From an uncultured Eubacterium sp. (lineage in GTDB: Bacteria > Bacillota > Clostridia > Oscillospirales > Acutalibacteraceae), in assembly GCA_945979635.1 (NCBI GenBank), contig CAMFPZ010000012.1, positions 1 through 11,730 on the forward strand: a DNA stretch of 11,730 nucleotides, written 5' to 3'. The position numbers and the translations under genes were made by a program. Below are positions 1 to 7,583 of the stretch, piece after piece. Each line of letters opens with the position of its first letter. Position 1 is the first letter of the stretch. The notes under the pieces were generated by a model, which was given only the letters and a program-made list of their open reading frames with translations, searched no databases and was not told the DNA's origin.

Positions 1-1775
1 ACCTTAATCCCAAGTGCAAAATAAATATTTTCGTAAACGATTTTCATACACTTACGACAAATTCTTATAGCCTTCGAAATTTTCATCGGGTCGTCATCCA
101 TAATAACGACATCGGCTGCTTCAACGGCACAATCCGAGCCCAAGGAACCCATAGCAATTCCAACATCGGCTCTTGTCAACACAGGTGCATCGTTAATTCC
201 GTCGCCGACAAATACAACCTTTTTCCCTTTTTGCACCTTGGAAATAATATTCTCTGCCATTTCGACCTTTTCGTAAGGTAAAAGCTCATAATATATTTCG
301 TCAACACCGAGCTCAGTACCTACTGCAAGTGCCGTTTTTGAATTATCGCCGGTAAGCATAACTGTTTTTTCTATTCCGTTTTTCTTCAAAAGAGATATTG
401 CCTGCCTTGAGCTCTCCTTTATTACATCACCAATTAATATATATCCGACATAATTATTATTTATAGCTGTATATACAATAGTTGAGTCTGCAATTACCTC
501 CTCATGTTGAACGCCCAAGGATTCCATAAGCTTTTTGTTTCCTACGGCCACCGTCTTGTCATCAATAACCGCCTTAATACCACAGCCGCCTATTTCCTCA
601 ACGCTCTTAATTCTGTCTAAATCCGGCGAAGCTCCATATTCGGCGATAATGGATTTTGCTATAGGATGGCCGGAATGATATTCTGCGAGTGCACAGTATT
701 CAAGAAGCGATGCTTCGTCTAATCCGTTTTCTGGACTTATTTTTTTTACTTCAAAAACGCCCTTTGTAAGCGTACCTGTTTTATCGAAAATAACAGTATT
801 TGCCTTAGACAGAGTTTCAATATAATTTGAGCCCTTTATCAAAACTCCTGCTTTTGTGGCTCCGCCGATTCCGGCAAAGAAGCCGAGCGGAACGGAAATA
901 ACAAGGGCACAGGGACAACTGATAACCAAAAATGTCAAAGCTCTGTATATCCAATCAGACCAAAGAGGCTCTGCTCCAAAAACCATCGAAGCAAGCGGTA
1001 CACAAACGGCAAGCACTATAGCACAAATACATACACAGGGAGTATAGTATCTTGCAAATTTTGTAATAAACTGTTCACTCTTCGATTTCTTTGAAGCTGA
1101 ATTTTCGACTAAATCCAGAATTTTTGATACGGTCGATTCGCCGAAGACTTTTTCTGTTCTAATTCTAATAGTTCCGTTCAAATTTATTGAACCGCTGACA
1201 ACGCTGTCACCAACATTCACCGTTCTAGGAACGCTTTCACCCGTTAATGCAGAGGTATCAAGACTTGAACATCCCTCAACAACAACTCCGTCAAGCGGAA
1301 TTCTTTCACCTGCCGAAGCAATAATAATTGACCCTACCGCCACAATATCGGGTTCTACTCTGACTATCTCGCCATCCTGCTCTATATTCGCATAATCAGG
1401 ACGAATATCCATAAGTCCGGCTATATTTCGTCTGCTTTTTCCGACAGCAATGCTTTGGAACAGCTCGCCGATTTGATAAAACAACACAACAAAAACAGCC
1501 TCGCCGTATGAGCCGTTCTCGTAAACAGCCAAAGCAATCGCACCGAGGCTTGCAACCGCCATCAAGAAATTTTCGTCGAACACCTGTCTATTAATGATTC
1601 CTCTCACGGCATTGAGCAAAATATCATAACCGATAATTAAATATGGTACAAGATATGCAGCAGTTCTCAAAAACACATACTCGATTTTTACATAATGCTC
1701 AAACGCCATAATCCCTACCAGAAAAACGGCACTAACAACAATTCGAACAAGCACCTTTCTTTGTTTTCTGCTCAT
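1..1775 (-). CDS. cadA: Heavy-metal-translocating P1B-type ATPase (Cd/Zn/Pb type), 3' end cut by window edge
   Basis: This is an inner-membrane pump that uses ATP to export divalent soft metals such as Zn, Cd and Pb. 591 residues are visible and the frame is open to the left edge. Hallmarks seen in order are: TGES actuator loop (E180), CPC metal site in the membrane (C287-P288-C289), DKTGT phosphorylation site (D331), the SGHP motif that identifies P1B pumps (H370), and GDGINDAP (D525). The text ends in the last membrane pair (YFALGIK), so roughly 30-45 residues are missing. The missing part includes the final helix whose DxG motif would help fix specificity. The ATG at 1773-1775 is preceded by AGGAGA (1782-1787). 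The protein opens directly with a hydrophobic segment and has no N-terminal HMA domain; a separate HMA protein lies 10 nt upstream. CPC plus the overall sequence fit the Cd/Zn group better than copper pumps. The exact metal is inferred. Confidence 0.93.
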   Translation of the reverse strand, partial: MSRKQRKVLVRIVVSAVFLVGIMAFEHYVKIEYVFLRTAAYLVPYLIIGYDILLNAVRGIINRQVFDENFLMAVASLGAIALAVYENGSYGEAVFVVLFYQIGELFQSIAVGKSRRNIAGLMDIRPDYANIEQDGEIVRVEPDIVAVGSIIIASAGERIPLDGVVVEGCSSLDTSALTGESVPRTVNVGDSVVSGSINLNGTIRIRTEKVFGESTVSKILDLVENSASKKSKSEQFITKFARYYTPCVCICAIVLAVCVPLASMVFGAEPLWSDWIYRALTFLVISCPCALVISVPLGFFAGIGGATKAGVLIKGSNYIETLSKANTVIFDKTGTLTKGVFEVKKISPENGLDEASLLEYCALAEYHSGHPIAKSIIAEYGASPDLDRIKSVEEIGGCGIKAVIDDKTVAVGNKKLMESLGVQHEEVIADSTIVYTAINNNYVGYILIGDVIKESSRQAISLLKKNGIEKTVMLTGDNSKTALAVGTELGVDEIYYELLPYEKVEMAENIISKVQKGKKVVFVGDGINDAPVLTRADVGIAMGSLGSDCAVEAADVVIMDDDPMKISKAIRICRKCMKIVYENIYFALGIK

Positions 1776-1785
1776 AATCTATCTC

Positions 1786-2004
1786 CTAGAATTCAATTTC
1801 GCAATCGCGTTCAATCCTTCGGCAAGCCTTGATGACCTTCTTCATAATTGCTTTTTCGTCAGCACCATCCTCAAACTCAACAAACATCTTTAACATCATA
1901 AAATTTATATTTGCATCTACAACGCCATCAATCTTCTTTGTTGCCTGCTCCATTTTGCTTGCACAATTTGCACAATCAACCTCAATATTATATGACTTTT
2001 TCAT
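1786..2004 (-). CDS. Stand-alone heavy-metal-associated (HMA) domain protein
   Basis: This 72-residue soluble protein is essentially one ferredoxin-like HMA domain. The metal-binding loop is VDCANCA (C11 and C14), with Asp directly before the first Cys, as in Zn/Cd pump domains; copper domains have MxCxxC. Two more cysteines sit at C61 and C68 near the C terminus. The ATG follows AAGGAGT (2011-2017) at good spacing. Its TAG stop (1786-1788) overlaps the ribosome binding site of the ATPase gene, and only 10 nt separate the two genes, so translation is probably coupled. It is the first gene of the operon. Likely role: the detached N-terminal metal-binding or regulatory domain, or metal donor, of the downstream pump. 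This is inferred from context. A CopZ-type copper chaperone is less likely because of the DC motif and the partner. Confidence 0.9.
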   Translation of the reverse strand: MKKSYNIEVDCANCASKMEQATKKIDGVVDANINFMMLKMFVEFEDGADEKAIMKKVIKACRRIERDCEIEF

Positions 2005-2027
2005 AATTATACTCCTTAACTTGTATC

Positions 2028-2053
2028 AACATATGAACAACTATTCATATGTT
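2028..2053. promoter_or_regulatory. ArsR/SmtB-type operator palindrome
   Basis: A perfect 10-bp inverted repeat, AACATATGAA-N6-TTCATATGTT, starts where transcription from the adjacent promoter should begin (about 2054) and lies upstream of the HMA gene's ribosome binding site. Its core, TGAAC-AACTA-TTCA, resembles operators of metal-sensing ArsR/SmtB repressors such as CzrA and CadC. A bound dimer there would block transcription until Zn or Cd releases it. No ArsR-family gene lies in the window, so the repressor would be encoded past the left edge or elsewhere. Confidence 0.75.
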
Positions 2054-2060
2054 CAATTGT

Positions 2061-2088
2061 ATTATACCACATTATATGCAAATGTCAA
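2061..2088 (-). promoter_or_regulatory. Promoter of the HMA-ATPase metal operon
   Basis: On the minus strand the consensus -35 TTGACA (2083-2088) is followed after 16 nt by a consensus -10 TATAAT (2061-2066), with an upstream TG making it an extended -10 (TGGTATAAT). This is a very strong sigma-A promoter, as expected for one held off by a repressor. Predicted start is about 2054, next to the palindrome. Confidence 0.85.
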
Positions 2089-2089
2089 C

Positions 2090-2124
2090 AAAAAAATAAG
2101 ACACCTTTGATTAAAGATGTCTTA
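2090..2124 (-). terminator. Rho-independent terminator of the amino-acid ABC operon
   Basis: Two 12-nt arms (2097-2108 and 2113-2124, one non-Watson-Crick position) enclose a 4-nt loop. On the minus strand the stem is followed by seven T (2090-2096). It lies 15 nt past the GlnQ-like stop codon. The T-tract abuts the -35 box of the next transcription unit. Confidence 0.88.
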
Positions 2125-2139
2125 TATTCATTACTAACA

Positions 2140-2886
2140 TTACAGCACCTTATTGAAGAAGTCCTTTGCCCTTTCTGTTTTAGGATTATATATTACCTCT
2201 TGGGGAGTTCCCTCTTCCAGAATTCTGCCGTCATAGATGAAGAGTACACGATTTGCAACCTCACGAGCGAAGCCAATTTCGTGAGTTACAATAACCATTG
2301 TCATACCCTCCTCGGCAAGCTCTCTCATAACGCCGAGAACCTCGCCTACCATTTCGGGGTCAAGAGCCGATGTAGGCTCGTCGAAAAGCATAATATCAGG
2401 ATTCATACAAAGTGCTCTTGCGATAGCAACTCTCTGCTTTTGTCCGCCGGAAAGCATAGCAGGGTATTCATATGCCTTTTCCTCAAGTCCAACCTTGCGA
2501 AGCATAGTTAGAGCAAGCTGCTTTGCCTCCTCCTTTTTCATCTTTTTTACCTGAATAGGAGCGAGAGTCAAATTATCTATTACATTAAGGTTATTGAAGA
2601 GATTAAAATGCTGGAACACCATTCCTACATTTTCTCTTGCCTTATTTATGTCAATTTTCTTATCGTCCATATGGTTGCCGTCAACAACCATCTCACCGCC
2701 TGTTATATCTTCAAGGCGGTTGATACATCTTAGAAAGGTTGATTTGCCGCAGCCGGACGGACCGAGAACGACAACAACCTCGCCCTCATAAATATCTGTG
2801 GTAATATCTTTAAGTACTTCTTGCTTGCCAAATGATTTTTGCAGCTTGGAGGCATGGATTTTTACATTATCATAATTTACGGCCAC
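2140..2886 (-). CDS. glnQ: Polar amino-acid ABC importer, ATP-binding protein (GlnQ-like)
   Basis: This is the cytoplasmic ATPase that drives uptake of a polar amino acid. At 248 residues it has the usual family length (about 240-250). Motifs in order: Walker [10 protein letters not shown] (42-50), Q-loop Q92, signature LSGGQKQRV (145-153), Walker B IMLFDE (165-170) with a D-loop SALD, and switch H202 (VTHE). The start is GTG, not ATG. It is supported by AAAGGAG at 2895-2901, 8 nt upstream, and overlaps the end of the permease gene by 17 nt, which suggests coupled translation. It is the third and last gene of the binding protein-permease-ATPase operon. The symbol is a family-level name; substrate (glutamine or another polar amino acid) cannot be settled from the ATPase. 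Confidence 0.95.
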   Translation of the reverse strand: MAVNYDNVKIHASKLQKSFGKQEVLKDITTDIYEGEVVVVLGPSGCGKSTFLRCINRLEDITGGEMVVDGNHMDDKKIDINKARENVGMVFQHFNLFNNLNVIDNLTLAPIQVKKMKKEEAKQLALTMLRKVGLEEKAYEYPAMLSGGQKQRVAIARALCMNPDIMLFDEPTSALDPEMVGEVLGVMRELAEEGMTMVIVTHEIGFAREVANRVLFIYDGRILEEGTPQEVIYNPKTERAKDFFNKVL

Positions 2887-3544
2887 GATTCAATCTCCTT
2901 TCCAGTAGCTTTGCTGAATACGAAAGAATAGTAATTACTATAAGATACATAACAGCGACTATTGCCCATACAGTGAAGGAGTCGAAGGTTATGGCAACAA
3001 CATTCTTTGCCTGATTAACAAGCTCCGGAAATCCAATAACCGACAAAATAGATGTATCCTTCAAAGTAATAATAAACTGATTAATGATAGACGGAATCAT
3101 AGTTCTGATTGCCTGCGGAAGAACTACCTTACGCATAGCCTTTCCGTAGCTCATTCCCAAACTGCGAGCCGCTTCCATCTGTCCGATATCAACAGACTGA
3201 ATACCGGCACGAATAATCTCCGCCATATAAGCACCGCAATTAAGAGCAAGACAAACGATACCTGCCTGCAAGGCGGAAAGTGTAAAATCAACCGATCCGA
3301 TTTTATTTACTGCGTATGGAAATCCGAAGTAAATAAAGAAAGACAATACTATCATCGGTACGCCACGAATAATATCAACAAAAAGTCGATAAATAACATT
3401 ACATACCTTATTCTTCAAAACAGACAAGATACCAAAGATTAAGCCAATAATGCAAGCAAAAAGCAATCCATACAAGGCCATAATCAAGGTTTTGCCCATA
3501 GCAGTCAACAAAAGACCGCCAAAGTTTTCTATGATTGCTGACAT
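2870..3544 (-). CDS. Polar amino-acid ABC importer, permease (HisM/GlnP family)
   Basis: This 224-residue integral membrane protein forms the translocation channel, probably as a homodimer because only one permease gene is present. Hydrophobic segments lie at about 11-42, 60-78, 90-112, 150-172 and 188-210, giving the five-helix fold typical of the family. The EAA loop that docks on the ATPase is at about 124-145 ([20 protein letters not shown]). The ATG at 3542-3544 follows AGGAG with about 10 nt spacing. It sits between the binding-protein gene (125 nt upstream, with a hairpin in the gap) and the ATPase gene (17-nt overlap). The match to the amino-acid importer permeases is clear. The exact amino acid is unknown. 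Confidence 0.94.
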   Translation of the reverse strand: MSAIIENFGGLLLTAMGKTLIMALYGLLFACIIGLIFGILSVLKNKVCNVIYRLFVDIIRGVPMIVLSFFIYFGFPYAVNKIGSVDFTLSALQAGIVCLALNCGAYMAEIIRAGIQSVDIGQMEAARSLGMSYGKAMRKVVLPQAIRTMIPSIINQFIITLKDTSILSVIGFPELVNQAKNVVAITFDSFTVWAIVAVMYLIVITILSYSAKLLERRLNRGRKL

Positions 3545-3579
3545 AGAACAGTAGCTCCTCTCGTTTGCTCCTCATACAG

Positions 3580-3630
3580 TATGAAAAGCAAGAAATAAGC
3601 CACCTTGCCGAGCCTTCTCGGTAAGGTGGC
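3580..3630 (-). terminator. Intra-operon hairpin (partial terminator or mRNA 3'-end stabiliser)
   Basis: Between the binding-protein stop and the permease start, two 14-nt arms (3599-3612 and 3617-3630, one mismatch) enclose a 4-nt loop. On the minus strand the stem is followed only by an interrupted T-rich stretch (TTATTTCTTGCTTTTC). A GC-rich stem with an imperfect T-tract suggests partial termination or protection of the upstream message. That would give more binding protein than permease and ATPase, a common arrangement in such operons. Confidence 0.7.
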
Positions 3631-3669
3631 TCTGTAATTGTTACGAAAATCGTAAAAGCTGCCGGCTAA

Positions 3670-4440
3670 TTAACCGAGATACTTTGCAATAATTTCGTCA
3701 TACTTGCCGTTTGCCTTGATATTCTTAAGGCCGGCATTGAACTTATCGATAAGATCTTGATTCTTTTCATCAAAGATAGCGAAGCCATAGCCTGAGCCTT
3801 CGTTTTGTGAATCCTCAAGAATTTGCATAGCAAGGTCGCCATCCTTAATAGAAGCAGCCATAATAGGAGTGTCCTCGAAGCAAGCAACACATTGACCTCC
3901 GGTTACAGCCTGATACATAGTCGGGCTATCCTCGAAGTATGTAAGCTTTAATGAATACTTATCCTTAAGTGATTCTGCATAAGCAGCACCCTCTGTACCG
4001 GTCTTAACAGCTACTGTTGCACCCTGAATATCATCAAGCTTTGCAACCTTTGAATCCTTTGCTACTGCAACACACTGGGTTGCTGTATAATATGATTCAG
4101 AGAAAATCCAGCCTGTATTTTTGCGTTCATCTGTGATTGAAGCACCTGCAATCATACCATTTGCCTGACCTGCCTGACAAGCAGCGATTGAAGCATCCCA
4201 ACCGATTGACTTAAGCTCATATGTAAAGCCCTGGTCTTCTGCAATAGCTGCAAGAATATCAACATCAATACCAACAAACTCGCCCTTTTCGTTTGTATAC
4301 TCGAAAGGCTTAAATACTGTGTCAGTTGCAATTACATAATCCTTCTTTGTTTCCTTTGCGTTTGAACAGCCTGCGAATACTGCTGTAATTGTAAGAACAG
4401 CTAATACTAATGCGGCAATTCTTCTAATTGTCTTTTTCAT
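3670..4440 (-). CDS. Amino-acid ABC importer, substrate-binding lipoprotein (family 3)
   Basis: This extracellular binding protein captures a polar amino acid and delivers it to the permease. It has 256 residues. A lipoprotein signal peptide is clear: MKKTIRR, a hydrophobic core, then lipobox VFAGC with the lipidated Cys at 25. The mature part begins at about residue 35 with the family-3 fold: GIDVDILAAIAE (57-68), then AGASITDERKN (98-108), where R106 is expected to bind the substrate carboxylate, and an acidic residue near 190 (FEDTP) expected to bind the amino group. The ATG follows AAGGAAGG (4449-4456). It is the first gene of the operon and has its own strong promoter. Substrate identity (for example glutamine, cystine or basic amino acids) is not resolved here. 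Confidence 0.94.
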   Translation of the reverse strand: MKKTIRRIAALVLAVLTITAVFAGCSNAKETKKDYVIATDTVFKPFEYTNEKGEFVGIDVDILAAIAEDQGFTYELKSIGWDASIAACQAGQANGMIAGASITDERKNTGWIFSESYYTATQCVAVAKDSKVAKLDDIQGATVAVKTGTEGAAYAESLKDKYSLKLTYFEDSPTMYQAVTGGQCVACFEDTPIMAASIKDGDLAMQILEDSQNEGSGYGFAIFDEKNQDLIDKFNAGLKNIKANGKYDEIIAKYLG

Positions 4441-4475
4441 TACAATTTCCTTCCTTTGATAAATTTATAACCAAT

Positions 4476-4504
4476 ATTATAATGAATTTTTCTCTATAAG
4501 TCAA
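4476..4504 (-). promoter_or_regulatory. Promoter of the amino-acid ABC operon
   Basis: On the minus strand TTGACT (4499-4504) is separated by 17 nt from TATAAT (4476-4481). This places the transcript start near 4469, about 30 nt before the binding-protein ATG. The leader is too short for a T-box or riboswitch. Confidence 0.82.
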
Positions 4505-4536
4505 TATTTTTGTTTTGTAGCAACGAATCAAAGCAC

Positions 4537-4563
4537 AAAAGCCGCCTAAAAAAGGCGGTTTTG
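4537..4563 (-). terminator. Rho-independent terminator of the M16C protease gene
   Basis: A CCGCC/GGCGG stem extended by A:T pairs (arms about 4537-4546 and 4554-4563) encloses an A-rich loop. It lies about 9 nt beyond the protease stop codon. On the minus strand the stem runs into a TTTT tract. The hairpin is nearly symmetric, so it could act on both strands. It lies about 33 nt upstream of the -35 of the following ABC operon. Confidence 0.82.
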
Positions 4564-4571
4564 AGCAAAAA

Positions 4572-7427
4572 TTATAATGAATAAACAATATCTACACTTG
4601 TATTTTCAACCTGATTTTTCGGTCCGACGATACAAAAAGCACCATTTTCAAAGGCGTTGTCAAGCTTATTCGAAAGCTCTGTTAAATCCTCAAGGGTTGC
4701 ACAAACAAGCTCTCTCCTGATTATCCTTCTATACTCCTCGGTCATTCCTCTCATATAGTTCACATCAGCAGAAAATCCGAGAAGCGACGGTGTAAGAAGC
4801 GGCGATATTCCGGAAAAAGCACCAATAATGAAGCCCAAAAGACTCCTGTCACTCTCGCCAAGCTTTCTTAAATATTCGCCAATTCTCTTGAAAATCTCGA
4901 CAGATGCACTCGAATTAGGATCACGATACGAGTAGGCAAGAACAGAGCCGTTTACTCCGCTCTTTATACCTGTTCCATAAGCACCGCCCTTAACTCTAAC
5001 CTCGTTCCAAAGAAAATCCAGCGAAGCAATATGGCTCATCAATAGAGTTTTTCCGTTATATTCATTTAGGCATCCGCACATTCCCGAATACGAAATATCA
5101 CCGGGAATTATAATTCCACGATTTTCCCTTTTCCAAGGCTTAATTCCCAGCTCATCGGTATAGTAAGGCTCGCCTAAATCACTCACAAAATCCTTCATTA
5201 AACCAACATATTTTTCGGATTCTATATTCGTGATGCTTACAACCGTGTTCATTCCGGCAAATGCTCTCTTGAGCAGCTTTGAAAGCTCGTCGATCACATT
5301 TGGTTCGTTTTCCTGCTCCTTCATCCATTGATAGCAGGCAAAGCCGCTTGTCAGCTCATTCACTACACCCTCAAACCCAAAGCAAGCCGAGCTTATTCTG
5401 GTTGCAATACTATGGCCGCCCATAAGAACACCTTGATACAGCGACTGTCTTTGCTGACGGATAATATCAAGAATCCCGTCCTTATCATCAAATTTAGACG
5501 AAGTAACGATTTCCTTGATTAAGGATGTTGCATCCTCAATATAGCGTTCCAGTGCACTGAACGAAGCTCTAATTTTAATCGAGCCCTTATTCATTTCATT
5601 CACATCAGCAAAGGGCAAAACGGAGAAGGAATAATTCCCGCATTTAGTCAACAGTTCCGTCTTTAATTCTCTTGCAGAATAATGCTTCGTTGCAACCTCA
5701 CCGAGTAATGAGCATAGCAACGCAAGCTTAGGCAGGTCGCTCTCCTCAACTGATGTTATGTTGAAATACATATTCACATAAACAATGCCATCGGTCTGTA
5801 CATTATGCTTTAGGATATTTTCATCCGTTTCGGTCGGCAGCGGTTCAGGCTCAATGCTAATATCATCGAGAGTAATAATCGGCATTTTAGCCAAATCCTC
5901 CGGTGAGTCCGCAGTCGACTGCCATTCATCCAGCTTTTTCTGCTCCGAAAGATAGAACTCTTTTTGTTTTTCATCCCAGGATGAGCTTATTTTCTCCAGG
6001 CGTTCATTCTCCTGTGCTCTGTTTTCGTCGCCGACAGTATAAGACGGCTTTGCAAGAACACAACAGGTATGGGAATTCTCAATAAAGAGCTCTCTGATTA
6101 ATTCTTCGAAATAACCATCGTCTGCTTTTTTTCTCAAATCATCAAATATTGAGCCCGTGATAATATTATCAAGAGGGTTTCCGTCATAAAGCCATGTTTC
6201 CATAGCACTCATAGCATAGAACAGTCCTCTGGGATATCCGAAATCCTTTTCCTTAATTTGGAATTCAAAATTAGATATTGCCGCCTCAAGCTCCGCTCTA
6301 TCAATGCCATTTTGGCAAAGCTCCGACAAAAGCGAATTGACAGTCTGTTGAATCTCGTTCGCCTTATTTTCATCAATATTCTTAATATCCAAAACAGCGT
6401 AAGGCTGATATATTCCATCTATAATATGAACGCTGATATCCTCCGCCAAGCCTCTTGAAAGAAGTGCTTTTGTGAGGTAAGACTGATTATTCTCGCAAAG
6501 AATATCGCCGATAATACGGGAAGAATAAATCCTCTGCTTGTCGTCAAAATCACCGATAACATATCCGAGTTCAAGCGAGCTTTGGTTTTCCAGCGGCATA
6601 TCCTTTGACTGTTCAAAATACACCTGCGTAAGCGATGATTTTACTGCACTTTGGTGATTCGGCATCGGACAGGGCTCGATAGCAGTATATTTACTCAAAT
6701 AATTCGAGTCAATGTGCTCGGTCACCTTTTCAATATCCAAATCTCCGTCCAGAATTATATAGCTATTGGAAGGATGGTAGTACTTTCTGTGGCCCTCCAC
6801 AAATTGCTCATAGGTCAAATCCGGAATGCTTTTTGGATGACCGCCCGATTCACAGCTATAGCAATTATCCGGAAACAGACAGGAGCAAACGGCATTCTCC
6901 TTCACATTCTCCGAATCCGCATATACACCCTTCATTTCGTTAAATACTACACCCTTGTAGCCGATTTTTCCGTTCTCGTTGAGCTCGTAATGCCATCCCT
7001 CCTGATAGAAAATCTCCGGTTTAGAGTAAATCATAGGATTGAAAACCGCATCGAGATAAACATCCATAAGGTTAAAGAAATCCTTATCATTCTTGCTCGA
7101 GATAGGATACATAGTCTTGTCGCTAAAGGTCAAAGCGTTCAAAAATGTATTCATACTATTTTTAATAAGCTCGACGAACGGCTCCTTTAGAGGATATTTT
7201 TCGGAGCCGCAAAGAACGCTATGCTCCAAAATATGAAATATACCCGTGTCGTCGCTCGGAACAGTTCTAAAGGTTATTGAAAATGTTTTGTTCACATCAG
7301 GTCTATCGAGCCAAAGCAATCTTGCACCTGACTTTATGTGCTTCATTTGAACAGCACGGCCGCAAAGCTCCCTTTCTTCCCTTATATCAACAATTTCAAA
7401 TCCATTCATTATGTCGTTAATATTCAT
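4572..7427 (-). CDS. M16C zinc metallopeptidase, PreP/Cym1-like (insulinase family)
   Basis: This large zinc peptidase is expected to degrade short unstructured peptides inside a closed chamber. With 951 residues it has full M16C length (about 950-1000). The inverted zinc motif HxxEH is HILEH at 65-69, with the distal zinc ligand E164 (NEMKGVYA). The PreP-type segment PFVELIKNSMNTFLNALTFSDKTMYP is at about 83-108. The C-terminal half carries RVKGGAYG (811-818), matching the conserved Arg/Tyr substrate-binding region of M16 enzymes. No signal peptide is seen, so it is probably cytosolic. The ATG at 7425-7427 is chosen because GGAGG (7435-7439) lies 7 nt upstream; an in-frame ATG six codons earlier (7443-7445) would start before that site. 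It is a single-gene unit with its own promoter and terminator. A role in amino-acid recycling is inferred. Confidence 0.94.
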   Translation of the reverse strand: MNINDIMNGFEIVDIREERELCGRAVQMKHIKSGARLLWLDRPDVNKTFSITFRTVPSDDTGIFHILEHSVLCGSEKYPLKEPFVELIKNSMNTFLNALTFSDKTMYPISSKNDKDFFNLMDVYLDAVFNPMIYSKPEIFYQEGWHYELNENGKIGYKGVVFNEMKGVYADSENVKENAVCSCLFPDNCYSCESGGHPKSIPDLTYEQFVEGHRKYYHPSNSYIILDGDLDIEKVTEHIDSNYLSKYTAIEPCPMPNHQSAVKSSLTQVYFEQSKDMPLENQSSLELGYVIGDFDDKQRIYSSRIIGDILCENNQSYLTKALLSRGLAEDISVHIIDGIYQPYAVLDIKNIDENKANEIQQTVNSLLSELCQNGIDRAELEAAISNFEFQIKEKDFGYPRGLFYAMSAMETWLYDGNPLDNIITGSIFDDLRKKADDGYFEELIRELFIENSHTCCVLAKPSYTVGDENRAQENERLEKISSSWDEKQKEFYLSEQKKLDEWQSTADSPEDLAKMPIITLDDISIEPEPLPTETDENILKHNVQTDGIVYVNMYFNITSVEESDLPKLALLCSLLGEVATKHYSARELKTELLTKCGNYSFSVLPFADVNEMNKGSIKIRASFSALERYIEDATSLIKEIVTSSKFDDKDGILDIIRQQRQSLYQGVLMGGHSIATRISSACFGFEGVVNELTSGFACYQWMKEQENEPNVIDELSKLLKRAFAGMNTVVSITNIESEKYVGLMKDFVSDLGEPYYTDELGIKPWKRENRGIIIPGDISYSGMCGCLNEYNGKTLLMSHIASLDFLWNEVRVKGGAYGTGIKSGVNGSVLAYSYRDPNSSASVEIFKRIGEYLRKLGESDRSLLGFIIGAFSGISPLLTPSLLGFSADVNYMRGMTEEYRRIIRRELVCATLEDLTELSNKLDNAFENGAFCIVGPKNQVENTSVDIVYSL

Positions 7428-7452
7428 ACGCACGCCTCCATACATATTTTAG

Positions 7453-7480
7453 ATTATACCATATACTCCAAAAAAATCAA
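7453..7480 (-). promoter_or_regulatory. Promoter of the M16C protease gene
   Basis: On the minus strand TTGATT (7475-7480) is separated by 16 nt from TATAAT (7453-7458), with TG one base upstream of the -10 (TGGTATAAT). The predicted leader is only about 20 nt. Confidence 0.75.
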
Positions 7481-7519
7481 CGCAAAGCAAAAATTAAGTA
7501 CAACACCGTTAATTAAATA

Positions 7520-7548
7520 TTGACCAATATCACAAATTTTGATACTAT
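7520..7548 (+). promoter_or_regulatory. Probable promoter of the first NSS transporter gene
   Basis: TTGACC (7520-7525) is followed after 17 nt by TACTAT (7543-7548), a moderate sigma-A match, about 35 nt upstream of the transporter start. It is divergent from the protease promoter, with 39 nt between the two -35 boxes. That spacer holds an AATTAA/TTAATT inverted repeat (7492-7497 and 7509-7514) which could be chance in AT-rich DNA. Confidence 0.55.
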
Positions 7549-7583
7549 AAATAAAAATCGTTTATTTCAAAAGGATGTACGCT

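Noticed and set aside
1786..2004. HMA protein considered as a copper chaperone (CopZ)
   Set aside because: The loop is DCxxC, not MxCxxC, and the partner pump is of the CPC Cd/Zn type; a copper role is not favoured.
2107..2511. A 134-codon plus-strand open frame opposite the GlnQ-like gene
   Set aside because: It starts inside a terminator stem and is a reverse-frame shadow of the conserved ATPase sequence.
4441..4571. Possible riboswitch or T-box leader before the amino-acid ABC operon
   Set aside because: A good promoter leaves a leader of only about 30 nt. The hairpin in this gap lies upstream of the promoter and is the protease terminator.
6651..7190. A 179-codon open frame on the plus strand opposite the M16C protease
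   Set aside because: It lies wholly antisense to a protein with intact catalytic motifs, has no recognisable domain, and its composition is what reverse-frame translation of a coding gene gives.
7428..7583. AATTAA/TTAATT inverted repeat between the divergent protease and transporter genes as an operator
   Set aside because: Six-base AT-only arms with an 11-nt spacer are expected by chance in such AT-rich DNA; there is no supporting regulator gene.
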